Below are positions 20,582-31,275 of a DNA stretch of 64,000 nt, in pieces. Position numbers and translations under genes: made by a program. Source of the stretch: Ctena decussata (lineage: Eukaryota; Mollusca; Bivalvia; Lucinida; Lucinidae); NCBI GenBank assembly GCA_963989385.1, contig OZ022508.1:48709087-48773086 (forward strand), given 5' to 3'. Below the pieces are notes generated by a model, which saw only the letters and a program-made list of their open reading frames with translations, made no database searches and was not told the origin of the DNA. Within the stretch, counting starts at the first letter, position 1; each line of letters opens with the position of its first letter.

Positions 20582-20888
20582 GGGATTAAAGTACAAAAAC
20601 CCTACTCGGTGTATGATCTCTTATACAAAAGTATACGCTTATGATCTCTTATATACAAAAGTACGCTTATGCACTATCATTCAAAATCAATAAAAAAAGG
20701 GGGTGGGGGAGTAAGAAGGTCGTCAGATTTGTGCATTTATGTCAATGGAAACTGGTTAATGTTCAGAGAAAAGCCAGCAAACGTTATCTTATCTCAATGC
20801 TGGCAGTCCTGACAACGTCAAAATGACGTTTCCACTGAGTCATACTTCATACGTTCATGCGACGTTTAGTCATTTAGGTGTGTGCCAG

Positions 20889-21078
20889 GGGTCGTATTTA
20901 TAAAACCACTCAAGTTATGAATGAGATTTCCTACAACTATGACATTTGCTCTGGAGGAACAGTCATTTTCAGACTGTTTCTCCAGAGCAAATTTCATAGT
21001 TGTAGGGAATCTCCTTCATAGAGATTCAGCCTTAGCAACAGCATAGCAACCACTTAATTCGTTTTATAAATACGGCCC
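20889..21078. mobile_element. PIF/Harbinger-type foldback MITE, copy 1
   Basis: Starts GGGTCGTATTTATAAAAC and ends with its inverse (GTTTTATAAATACGGCCC). The interior is a long imperfect palindrome with CCTACAACTATGA and TCATAGTTGTAGG arms around AACAGTC...GACTGTT. The 3-bp flanks are CAG on both sides (20886-20888 and 21079-21081). A CWG target duplication is known for PIF/Harbinger elements. The second copy is at 30939. Confidence 0.85.
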
Positions 21079-21861
21079 CAGGTGGGTAAAGAATACCAGT
21101 TATGTAGCTATTTTATGTCTATGAGACAATTTCCTGGTAACTAATGAAATGATTGATTATTGTGAGTTTAAAATGATCTCGAGCCGACGGAGAGAAAGAA
21201 CGGCCCATCGCCACTGCAGCTGCAGCAGTCTCTGCCTTTAACCAGTATCTAGCACCACGGTACCTTGGCATAGCCCTACCACCCCATTAAGTATATGCCT
21301 GCTCCAGAAAATACCAGCTACGGAAGTATATAACATATGACTTTTATACTGAGTTTGAGGTCTCCACATCATCAGCAAATGCTGAAAAATTGAACAAGAT
21401 ATCTCTTACTGTTTATGAGATATAGCAGCTTGAAATAGAGAACTACAGAGTTTGTACCAGGGTTATACAAAAGATGATTTCAACAGCATGATAGCATGAC
21501 ACACGATATTGATTGTTACATAAACTACTATTTTTGTAGATGGTTTGATATTTGGCAGTCTTGGTCTTGTGTCTAAGCAGGATAATAAAATTTTGAATTA
21601 AAAAAAAAATCAAATTTAGAATATCAGTGATGTGAATGCAGTTCTTTGCGTTTTTCTCTGAAATGACCATGTAAGGAAAATGAACCGATCAAACCACAAT
21701 GTTTGCCAAACTAGAAGGGAAATTTTATTGAAAGTTTCAGAACCTGCTTTATTTATGCAACCATTTCAAATGATATATGAATCAATAGGAAATTATTGTT
21801 TGTTATAAATTTCACTTTTGTTTGCGGAAATCCACTGTTATTATTATTTTCGTCCAATTCT

Positions 21862-21950
21862 CATAACTATGCTCCCCAAGAGGCTAAAAGGAGCGGACTT
21901 CCTGGCACCGAGTCGGTCCATGTCCTCTCTGACTGGAAGATCTATAAAAC
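21862..21950 (+). repeat. Dispersed repeat (GCACCGAGTC family), copy 1
   Basis: TCTCATAACTATGCTCCCCA, then CCTGGCACCGAGTCGGTCC and ATGTCCTCT. It is related in order and wording to two tandem segments at 29818-29905 and 29948-30060. Function unknown. Confidence 0.5.
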
Positions 21951-22323
21951 ACACACAGTGCAGCGAATCTTCTTGGCGAATCTTCAGTACGGTGTCACAT
22001 AAGTGAACTTTATTATGCGGCGACAAATGCAAATCAATAGTGGGTGGGGATGGGAGTTTCCGGAGAGCCCTAAAATAAACTTGCTCCTATTATTCCCCCT
22101 TCGACACATCTGGTGCAACGTTATATAAATTCACAAGAAATTATATAGAACATGTAATTGCCACTAATTTGCGAACAGATTCAGAGGCCATAAAAGGGTT
22201 TGTGTAACACCAACCAACAAATCTGAGGCCAACATCAGATCAGCTAATTGTATGCTGTTTAGCGTGACGGCCCAGGTCAAAGAAAATCTAACTTATGGGA
22301 TGTGCAACCAGCGAGACTCGAAC

Positions 22324-22347
22324 CAGACTGCGCATCTGCGCAGTCTG
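22324..22347. repeat. Short palindrome (CAGACTGCGCA family), copy 1
   Basis: CAGACTGCGCA, TC, TGCGCAGTCTG: 11-bp perfect arms. A near-identical copy lies at 28355-28377. Surrounding sequence (CTGATCAGAGTCGTCACTGTT) suggests the core of a small foldback repeat. Confidence 0.6.
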
Positions 22348-24423
22348 ATCAGAGTCGTCACTGTTTGCAGACACAAACGGTGAATTTTGGGAAAGACCTG
22401 TATTAAAGAACAGAAAACCCTAACGTGGATGAACATGTTGAAACTGTCCGTTAGTCCATTTTGTTGGTTCCCAGCCCTGGTTGTCTCCTATGCAAGAGGG
22501 GCAATAAAATACTGAATGGACTGGGCGAAACATAGGATTAGTTACAAGATAACATCGCTGAATAGTCCTGAGAAAGAACACAAGAGAACCGAGAGCGCCT
22601 AAATCGCTCCGTTGAGCTCATAAGCTGGTCCCAGGTTTGTGGGACATGACCGTGCTGGAGTCGTTTGATTAATGCACTGATCAACTCTGAAATGCCTCAT
22701 ACTTATGGAATCAGAGATACTTGGCTGTTTTCGAACATTTGACAATTAAGATGTCAATTTTCATAAAAGTAGGTCACGTTTGTATGAGGTGACCTGGATC
22801 AAGCACTGATGAAGTTTAAAAAGGGTAAAAACTCTGTAGTGAATTTTCTGATTTTGTTCAATTTCGATTTTTTCCGAGATGTTGGGCATATCAATATTGT
22901 ATAAAGTTGGAAAATGTCGTTTCTAGGATGAGGCACCGCTTTTTGCATTATGAGCAAAGGGTCATCACTCTGTCATTCTGGCAGTTCTTTAGAAATATTG
23001 TTTATTGAGACCCCTTTGCGGTTTCATGGGGTGCGTTTTAAACGTGACAAAGGTCTCAATGCTTCCGATTTGTAATGTTTTGAGACTTGACATACTCTGA
23101 AAATATGCTGTCGTTTCTGGCGTATATCTACATTTAATCGTATGCATCTGAATCACTGACAGGATCAAGTTATTTTGAACAATTATATCGATCAGTGCAT
23201 GGTAGACTTTTCAGTCAATATCATCAATAGAATGACATATACAGGAAAATGACATGCTTTTTTCATTATTACTATCACAACCTTGGCGGTGACATGATTC
23301 GCAGTAGACCGCCCGGGTAGTGATCCATACGTTTCCTCTCCAACATTGTCCGAAACGTGTAACACGATAGCGGTAAATCGGTTCTACCACCGACTGCGCA
23401 GACGCAGAGGTGTGGACGTCAACTGCGCATGCGGTGACCGCACAACAATAATTCACACCGTTAGAGTGACAACTTGAATAGAAGCATTTACGCTCCTATC
23501 GAGTCCGATGTGGTCAATTAATAGGAAACTATAATTTTGCAAAATGGATATGATCATTTTGTAAGGACGTCGTCAAGTGGTGCTTAAACACTTCAAGGGA
23601 TTGAGCTGCGTCACGAGAAAGCTTGTCGGCAAGATCTTTGCACTGTGCATGTTAAAACAAGGCCATACAGTCTGGTCAGATCTGGTACAGTTTTTTTACA
23701 TCTGTATCTGGGCAAGCTGCGCACGTGCTCACCATACTGTACTTGTGTGCAAAGGTGTGTCCAGCTATCACAGTTTGTATATGCATTTATACACGTTTTC
23801 TCAGGTCGTGGTCCATTTTAGGTTATATTCTTCTGGTGTTCTATAAGGGTCGTAAACCAAACTAAACGCCTTTATTTTCAAGCTAAGACGGTGCTTCATT
23901 GACTCTTGGTGCAGACACCGGCAATTAGATCCCTTGCATGATGATCATGATTAACACACACTGTTGTCATTTGACACATTGACAAAACCGACCCTGGGAC
24001 TCTAGTTACTTTGGCTGATGCAAAATTACTTTATTATGCTATTATCTTTACTACAATAACACTAGGATAATGACACATGCCTTCTTTTCTGCTGCAAGGC
24101 CACCAATAAATGACCTTTAACGGAAGCCGAATAAAATTTGCCGTTTCAAATTAACTATTTTTGCTCCTTCGTATTTATGAGAAATTATAATTACTCCAGA
24201 CACCCCGTCTCTGTGTCTAAGTTTTTCCTAAGTTCGGTTTGTTATAATTTTTATAGCCCCTGCTTTTTTTTCTTGATTTTCTTCGTTTTATTACCATATT
24301 TTCTTGCCAGATTTGGTCAGAATGTAAAATCCTCTTTTGATAGATATGTTTAATAATTTTATGTTTCTGTGCAATTTTGTCTGCAGTAGGTTAGGATATA
24401 ATCCCGACTTCCATTGGACCCTT

Positions 24424-24632
24424 GATACCCGGTCTGGCCACATACTTTCGTTTCTCCTTCCGCTGATTCAAGAAGGGCAGTTGTCAGTTACTGGCGAAAG
24501 TATGTGCACTTAGTACTGGTTAACCGCTTAGAAGTTCTAAGCCTGTCCAAGATCAGTGTGGTTAGGTTAACTGACCGTCCCGACATGACCATAGCTGTTT
24601 ACCGTGGACGTAAAGCAACAAATCAATCAAAT
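24424..24632 (+). mobile_element. SINE A, headless copy with 13-bp target duplication
   Basis: The body matches SINE A from GGTCTGGCCACATACTTTCG to GACGTAAAGCAACAAATCAA. The tRNA-like head with boxes A and B is absent; the copy begins at GATACCCGGTCTGG. It is flanked by exact 13-bp direct repeats CCATTGGACCCTT at 24411-24423 and 24633-24645, so this headless form itself was inserted. It would lack its own pol III promoter. Confidence 0.9.
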
Positions 24633-25592
24633 CCATTGGACCCTTTGGTCGATATTCCTCGGTATGTACTTTCAAAATGCAAATCTTGGGAAACTAAGAC
24701 GAAGCCTATGTAGATGAAGCATTGGCAGTGTTATAAGGCAAGGGTATTCTCATTCAAAACGTTTTAAACTTCAAATGAGAAAAATAGGACCTTGATACTT
24801 AAAAAATGATTAATGCCTCCAGCATTTCTCAGTAAGCCTCGGTGACACGGAAATATCTGTAAAACAATCCTGTGTTCGGCAGTTTTACGAATCCATACAC
24901 AACCTGACAAAGTTTCAAGTATTAAGAAAATCATTTTACAAAGAAGATACCGGTAATAGACTTAGGACCGATTTCACGTCACAGTTAGAACTCATTTTAA
25001 TAAGCCCGCGGTTGATTTTACCGTAAGGCACAATGTAAAATTTTGGTGTTCCGAATGCTAATCCGTGTACTAAGTTCGACGTGAAATCGAGCCTGGTATT
25101 CCCTATTGAAAGTTTATATCGATACAAGAAGACTACCCATAATCTCGCAGTTCTACAAAAAATAAAATAGTTTTCAATGTCTCATTTAGCGAAACATGAA
25201 TAGCGTGTCCCTCAGCTAATGCAACTTTTATTTGTAAGAACAAGATTAATACGACAGGTATTGCACCTTTCTATTGTACTCTAGACTTGACACTGTTCTT
25301 CTCTGTGGCTGTCAGGGTGAGAGCTACCCTGGGAATTATCACAACAACCGTTATATATGGGCACCTGCAACACTGTGCATTAGAAATTTATTGCACATGA
25401 TTATACACCTCCACAACACTGTCCACTTGCCATTATTGTTTATTAGATAGCGCTGGTGTCCACATGACACTTCGTAAAATAGGGTGCAATTTGTAAAGCT
25501 TTACTCCAATCGTGGGCGCAAATGTAACTGTACATATTTTGCATCATTTAAAACTAAGATTTTTTTTCAGTCTCCGGACGAAAAAAAACAAA

Positions 25593-25830
25593 TGAGCCGC
25601 GACACGAGAAAACCAACAATGTGGTTGTGAACCCAGCGCAGACTCAAATCAGCCTCGGCATCCGCCCAGTTTGACCAGACTCTTCGTTCAGTGCTCAAAG
25701 GGTAGCTAAGGGACTAAGCTACCTCTATGCGGACAGCGAAGACTCTGATCAGACTCGGCGGATGCCCAGGCTGATCTGAGTCTGCGCTGGGCGCACAACC
25801 ACATTGTTGGTTTTGTCGTGTCGTGGCTCA
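25593..25830. mobile_element. Foldback MITE (TGAGCC family), copy 2
   Basis: Starts TGAGCCGCGACACGAGAAAA and ends with the inverse (CGTGTCGTGGCTCA). The internal arms carry CAGACTCAAATCAGCC and its partner. The flanks are AA on both sides, a 2-bp duplication. It is non-coding. Confidence 0.85.
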
Positions 25831-26519
25831 AATAGCTTTAAAGTGATGCAAAAAGTACAATCACATTGTAGCTCGTGGAAGATCTGCTGGGAAAATTATA
25901 GAAGAGGAAATTCGGGAAAATTTCTCACATAGACCCCAGCGAAGTTTCCATACAAACCCTTTACAGGTAATATAGCAAAATGCACTGTTATGTAGGGAGC
26001 TTCTATCTTAAAAACACAAATTCGTAAATTTCTCATAAAATGAAATATTTTATAACCTCTAGATACAAAGTAAATTATATTGGCTATATTCAGATATAAA
26101 ATACATAGAGTTGGTATTAAAACTGCGCCCCAGCGCATGGACTTTCCTTCTTTGTTCCTTATAATGAGTGGCAAAAATGTAATTATGCCCTTTTCAAAAG
26201 CAGTTTCCCGCATACCGCTATCTTTTATTACCTCCCAACATAAGAGCTATTTATGCGCTATCTATTGCAAAACGTTTTTTATGATAAAAATGGTCAATTC
26301 GTCGTCAAACTTTTGTATGTTTTATAGCTCTTGCACAAATCGGTGTATACTAAGCGGGTCGCCTTGCAATGGTTATGTTGCTATCATATTAAGTATAAAC
26401 TTAAAGGTAACAACACACGTACTTAGCCTCTTGGAGATCATTGTTACGAGAATTGGAACAAAAAACATTAATATTAATTCTACCACGTCAGAAGGACTAT
26501 TCTATCCTATTGAATAACC
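25831..26519. other. Anonymous non-coding stretch
   Basis: AT-rich. Long open frames overlap on both strands (25896-26213 minus, 26080-26517 plus), but neither has a recognisable domain or compositional support, so I do not call a gene. Confidence 0.45.
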
Positions 26520-26995
26520 TTGCAAGGTCATTGGGGCACCACAGATGACTTCGCAATACTTCCTTTCCACCTTGTTCTGCTTCCAGTTGCCCTAGTTGAA
26601 CCCTGTCCACTATTTAATATTTTCTCCCCGCCTCCTCTTCTGTCTATTCTTCTTCTTTTATCCTTTCACTGTGCCCTGTAGAATTGTCTTTGCTACACCA
26701 GAAGACCTTGAGACTTCGCCAAACCACATTAGTTTCCGTTTCTCTCAAATGGCTGCTTGGATCTTTCTGTAGACCTCATTTTGTATGTGGTCCCTGTACG
26801 AAATGTTCAATAACCTTCAGTAGCATCTCATCTCAAAAGGCCTGTGTTCTTTTCTCTAACTCTGCCGTCAAGGTCCGTGATTCACAGGCTTACAGAAATA
26901 TGGAAATGACAAGGGAGTGCACTAGTGTAAGCTTTGATTCAAGAGATATGTTGTTGTCTCTCAAAACTGGCTTAAAAGTAAGTAGGACAATTCTC
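26520..26995 (-). pseudogene. RTE-type LINE C-terminal fragment
   Basis: The minus strand carries, in order: KPVLRDNNISLESKLTLVHS, LVISIFL, ACESRTLTAELEKRTQAF, then degraded VWRSLKVFW (from a WFGHVxRSSG motif), then STGHSERIKEE and the 3' end KYCEVICGAP, a frameshifted version of the RTE VxKSSVVPQRP terminus. Stops and frame changes are frequent. It is the same element type as at 13510 and 61290. Confidence 0.7.
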
Positions 26996-27141
26996 AGGAA
27001 CTGACACAATTCAATCCCAGATCCCACCTTGACACCAATGGGAAAAAGACAACACAAAGTTAGTTGCCGCCAAAACCGTCACCAGTGACAGCCTTCTGAG
27101 GAGCAATTTCCCATGTAGGTGGTCACTGGGCTAGCCTTAAT
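26996..27141 (-). repeat. Dispersed repeat B, copy 1
   Basis: The minus strand reads GCTAGCCCAGTGACCACCTA, CATGGGAAAT, then TTTGTGTTGTCTTTTTCCC, GTGGGATCTGGGATTGAATT and GTGTCAGTTCCTGAGAATT. The same order occurs on the plus strand at 34343-34506. The internal part is more diverged. It abuts the LINE fragment at its left. Confidence 0.7.
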
Positions 27142-28354
27142 ATCACAAACAATATATATCAATAACAGACATAGCAACAGACAACACATAAAACAACCAA
27201 AAAGAACCACAACAGAAGTGCCGGCTTGGGACGGCCAGTAATGAAATTACCGGGGGGTTTAACCGGTTTGTGGTCTTTGTAAGAGCTGCATCAATAGGAC
27301 GCTTCGGCGCAAAAGCTTCCCACATCTTCGCTTCACATTAGAATTAAAAAGGAGTACCGGGCTTCAACAAACATACATGTATCAATCTGATATAATACAT
27401 CCTTGTTCTTATAATTTGCTTGTCGATGAATCTGCTGTACGAGTAAGTATTTATCCGTTGTTATCAAGTACATACTTACATTGTAATTTCGGCCGTGCAA
27501 GAAAATTAAAATCTTAGGAGTTCCTTCAGGAGAAGAGAAGTATTGTCCGTGCAAGAAGTCTAGAAACCTCATCTTCAGAATCAGTTTTCTTAAGATAAGA
27601 TGGGATAAAGTGTATATTAATAAAAATGTATTAAAATGAGGATCTGATACGAGGCATATGCTAACAATTTGTTCGAAATTCACTGTAAGTTTTGCTGCCT
27701 GTTAGTTATGCTATTAAAAACAGACAGAGCCTGGATTTCTTTGACAAGCCAGATTTATTTTGAAGCAATCTACTGTCTTTAAAAAGTAATCATTCATATC
27801 ATATAAAGGGACGATAATAGAGTAACAGTGATTTTACCGAAACATATAATTTTGCCAGAAATTCGAACTCTTTAGATCAATCTTCGATCGTCCAAACAGC
27901 TGTAAATAAAAGCTAATTTGTCATCAAATGATCTGTGAAAAGTGTGCTTATAGAGGGATGACTTACGTTTTCTAAAGCCATTAAGACGTGTGATTTGACG
28001 TAAAAACTCCCATTGAAAATACATTAAAATTTTCATTCCCTTTAAGTTTAAAATTATCAAGAGGCTTAATGGTATCATATTTATATAATAACTTGATTAC
28101 TGTTTAAGACTAAAATCGATATCTTAGAATTCTTTGAACTTAACAGAAAGTACTTTTTACGTTAAAAATAAGATTTATTAGAATTTGAATCCGTAAATAC
28201 TATACTACTTGGAAGCGTCTCCTTTGAGAAGAAAGCTCCATACGGCATGTGTGAACGGCAAAGACCTAGACAAGCCTGCACTTTTTGCAGAGAAATTTAG
28301 ATATATATCCAACATGATCTCTTGATTGTTTGTATAAACAATAAAGACTCAGAT

Positions 28355-28378
28355 CAGACTGCGCATTTGCGCAGTCGG
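28355..28378. repeat. Short palindrome (CAGACTGCGCA family), copy 2
   Basis: CAGACTGCGCA, then TT, then TGCGCAGTCGG; one arm has a changed base. Flanks AAAGACTCAGAT and TTGAAGTCTTTT are themselves partly inverted, so the palindrome extends imperfectly. Confidence 0.55.
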
Positions 28379-28679
28379 ATTGAAGTCTTTTCTGTTTGAC
28401 AATGGCATAAGAAAGCTTTTTGCGGGTCAGCCAATAGTCCTTCTGTGACTCGGAAATCTTAGTTCCTATCGAACATATCATATTCAATCCTTGTGGTTTA
28501 TTTGATGTTTTGAAACAATACAACAGAAACTATTTTGTTCTTTCTTAGAGCAAAATACGTAAAAAAAACAAAAAGAAAAAAAATGCTTGTTACGCTTTGC
28601 CAACTTTTGAGACTACATGTACATTAATATAGTCATTGTTTCTCTTGATTATCTTATCATTTTTTCATTTGTCTTAATT

Positions 28680-28950
28680 CAGTTTTGTGCGGCGATCTGC
28701 TACGTTGACAAAACTAAATCTTGCACAATTCGTCTTTCAACATCACAGTTTTGCGGACAATTCTTTGGAGGTTGTACATGTTTGAATCCCCATGTTTTGC
28801 GGACAGTCCTTTACGATATACTTTAATGTGGTTCTCCCTTTCCACGTCCCAGTTTTGGAGGCAGTTTTATGTTGTTCATTTTTCTGTCCACAAGTTTTAC
28901 ATACAATGTATACAGTATACGGTTATGTGACTCATTCTTTCTATACTTAA
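28680..28950 (+). repeat. Loose repeat of CAGTTTTGCGGACAATTC-type motifs
   Basis: CACAGTTTTGCGGACAATTC, CCATGTTTTGCGGACAGTCC, CCCAGTTTTGGAGGCAGTTT and CCACAAGTTTTACATACAAT recur about every 50-60 bp. It looks like a decayed minisatellite. Confidence 0.4.
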
Positions 28951-29030
28951 GGTCTATGGACAATTCATTATATTAAACATTTATGTGCCTTGTTCTTTCA
29001 GGTTTCAGACAATTATTATATATATATATA

Positions 29031-29565
29031 CTCCTCTCCAAAACTTTAGCATAATGTAAAAGTAAAACAACGAGATTAATAAAGATAATAACAATTGAAT
29101 TCTAACTTTCTGTGGAAGTTGTTGTATTCTATCATCAACACCAATGATTAACCATCGTGACGTTAGCAAGTTTGGTTTGAATATTAGGAACTGCCCAAAA
29201 CATGCACAGCCTTATGTCCAAAACTGCACATTTTGGGAAGAAAAAAAATCATTGTAATGCGCTGTGAGTGACTTTTTTGTTACACCAGTTTAACGTTTGT
29301 AACATTAAATGTTTTTGGCGATTACGACATTACTGCTTTTATATGTTCTCTCTAAAATGTGCATTTTAGGGCCATTCATTTCTGTCCTTGCTTCGTGCAG
29401 TGCTTGTTCATACTAACTTAAATTTGGCGTTTTTACAGTGCCTAAGCATCGGTGTTGATGGCAAAACGTATGTATCTTCATACTGAAAGTTAGAACTACG
29501 TTATTGTGATTTCTAATAATCCCGGTACTTTTACTTTAAAAATATGTTTAACTTTTGGTGAGGAG
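29031..29565. mobile_element. MITE with long inverted ends in TATATATA
   Basis: Left end CTCCTCTCCAAAACTTTAGC and right end (inverted) CTCCTCACCAAAAGTTAAAC, both followed by TAAAAGTAAAA-type sequence. TTCTAACTTTC also occurs in inverted form in both arms, so the inverted ends span about 100 bp with gaps. Both sides are TATATATA, consistent with a TA-targeting Tc1/mariner-type element. There is no transposase inside. Confidence 0.65.
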
Positions 29566-29817
29566 TATATATACTGAGAGGCCAAAGAAAGTATACACTG
29601 TTCTATCAGTGGTTTAAAAATCATGAAGCATTTCATCGCGAGGTATCGCTACAAGCATATCACTACAGTTTCGTCATTGCAAGTGACCGTGAGTACCCAA
29701 GTTTTGAAAAACTTAAGACAGAGGCTTTCAAATCTTTCAAAGTTTGGTGTAAACCGAGAGTTTGTGCCAGGTTCAGCGTTTTATGCACTGAAGGAAGTTG
29801 GAATTCATATTTTGTCC

Positions 29818-30060
29818 AATTCTCATGACGATGTTCCCCAGGAGGCACACGGGACGCATATGCACTCAGCAGTACCGAGTCTGTTCTTGCCCTTACCAAT
29901 TCAAAGAAGAGAACCAAAACTGACTTGGAGTTCAAAACGGATTTTTTTTCCGATTCTCAAAACGGTGATTCCCAGGAGGATCAACGGAACGAATTCATAA
30001 TTCGCACCTTCTGGCACCGAGACTGTCCGTGTCCTCTTCAATTCGCAGAGCAGAGCGGGA
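29818..30060 (+). repeat. Dispersed repeat (GCACCGAGTC family), two tandem copies
   Basis: Segment 29818-29905 (CATGACGATGTTCCCCAGGA, ACGGGACGCAT, AGTACCGAGTCTGTTC) is echoed at 29948-30060 (ACGGTGATTCCCAGGAGG, ACGGAACG, TGGCACCGAGACTGTCCGTG, TCCTCTTCAATTCGCAGAGC). A third relative is at 21862. The open frames over it run in both directions and are not coding evidence. Confidence 0.5.
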
Positions 30061-30550
30061 AAGAAAACGGATTTCACGAAAATTTTACTTCTTAATCATA
30101 GTGCAACATTTAGTTCTAGAAAAAAACGTTTCTTAGCTTGCAATGATATAGCCATAAATATTTTTTATCCATTTGTCCAGAAAAGCGTGACTCAAAATCA
30201 TATACTTCCAACTCAAACTGAGGTAATTTACAGTCTACTAAACTTTTAGCGCAATGGTGCTAATGCAAGTTTCATAAGGTTTGATTCTGATGTTCCTTGA
30301 TTGTATTGTTTCTCGTGAAATAAAGCAGACAGACTATAGAAAAGATTAGGGATGTGCAGCGAAATCCTGGCCGAAGTTTCCACTGTTTTGTAGTAATGCA
30401 ATTTAACTCTGTACATGCTAGCAGGAAATACAGAAAATGAACATAGTTTTGGGCAATTCACATGTAATACGTAAAATAATTTGAAAATATGTTTGAAATC
30501 GTCAGGTTTAAAATCTTTGCAAAATTTATTTTTTGACGAGTATTTTGTGC
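30061..30550. other. Anonymous non-coding stretch
   Basis: AT-rich, no gene or repeat recognised. Confidence 0.5.
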
Positions 30551-30555
30551 AGAGA

Positions 30556-30614
<59 letters not shown>
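30551..30614 (+). repeat. (GA)n microsatellite
   Basis: A GAGAGA run of about 60 bp with two interruptions near its start. It produces a leucine-serine open frame on the minus strand that should be ignored. Confidence 0.95.
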
Positions 30615-30619
<5 letters not shown>

Positions 30620-30867
30620 CAAGACTCTGGCGTTAGAACATGTTTCCATAATGGCAGAGATGTTTGCAAATATTGTTAAAGTGGTGATAATCACTGATTT
30701 GTAGTGAATACAAATATTTGCATAAAATGATGAAAATACACTGGAACGTCTCCAAACTTAGCAGGTGCCTTTACGTCATTTAGCAGGTGCCTTTATGTCA
30801 TATTAGAATCCCAAAATGCTTGACTTGTGTGTATATGAGAAAAGATCAAATGGTCATATGTGGCACA

Positions 30868-31275
30868 ACAGGGCCAGTGGAATAGATGGCCGCCTGGTGC
30901 CTTTGTGACAGAGCTGCTAGTAGCCGTAGCAGGACCTGGGGCCGTATTCATAAAACAACGTAAGTCGTTGCTATGCTGTTGCTAAGGGTAAATTTCTATG
31001 TTGGAGATTCCCTACAACTATGAAATTTGGTCTGGAGGAACAGTCTTACAAAGACTGTTCCTCCAGAGCAAATTTCATAGTTGTAGGTAATCTCCTTTAT
31101 AGAAATTCAGCCTTAGCAACAGCATAGCAACGACTTAAGTTGTTTTATGAATACGGCCCCTGAGTGTCATTTATCTCAGGTCGGGTAAAAGTCCTACTAA
31201 TTCGGAGGCAACGTCTCGACATGACTGAAATATTGTTTACCGGGACCACAACTCAACAACAACAACAACAATGAA
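30868..31275 (+). mobile_element. SINE related to SINE A, split by a MITE
   Basis: The left part (30868-30938) and right part (31160-31275) are separated by the PIF/Harbinger-type MITE. The right part has GTCTCGACATGACTG and ATTGTTTACCGGGACC, the same 3' order as SINE A (CCCGACATGACC...TGTTTACCGTGGAC), and ends in (CAA)n. The MITE insertion is therefore younger than the SINE. Confidence 0.6.
30939..31159. mobile_element. PIF/Harbinger-type foldback MITE, copy 2
   Basis: Starts GGGCCGTATTCATAAAAC and ends with its inverse. The flanks are CTG on both sides (30936-30938 and 31160-31162). The central arms GGAGGAACAGTCTT and AAGACTGTTCCTCC form a near-perfect hairpin. It is homologous throughout to 20889-21078. 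Confidence 0.88.

Larger units (their letters stand above)
21079..24410. other. Long anonymous non-coding region
   Basis: No gene supported in 3.3 kb. Open frames on either strand are short and overlapping, with no recognisable domain. It contains one member of a dispersed repeat (21862-21950) and a short palindrome (22324-22347); otherwise I see nothing. Confidence 0.5.
27142..29020. other. Anonymous region with a decayed repeat
   Basis: No gene supported. It contains the CAGACTGCGCA palindrome copy at 28355 and a loose repeat at 28680-28950. Open frames on the minus strand near 27333-27683 and 28266-28523 have no recognisable domain. Confidence 0.45.

Noticed and set aside
26080..26517. 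145-codon frame, the longest non-repeat frame listed on the plus strand
   Set aside because: It overlaps a minus-strand frame of similar quality and has no domain or conserved motif I recognise.
29663..30000. Overlapping 125- and 90-codon frames on opposite strands
   Set aside because: They lie over the GCACCGAGTC repeat; neither strand shows a known domain.
30458..30694. Minus-strand frame with a long Leu-Ser run
   Set aside because: It is the translation of the (GA)n microsatellite at 30551-30614.
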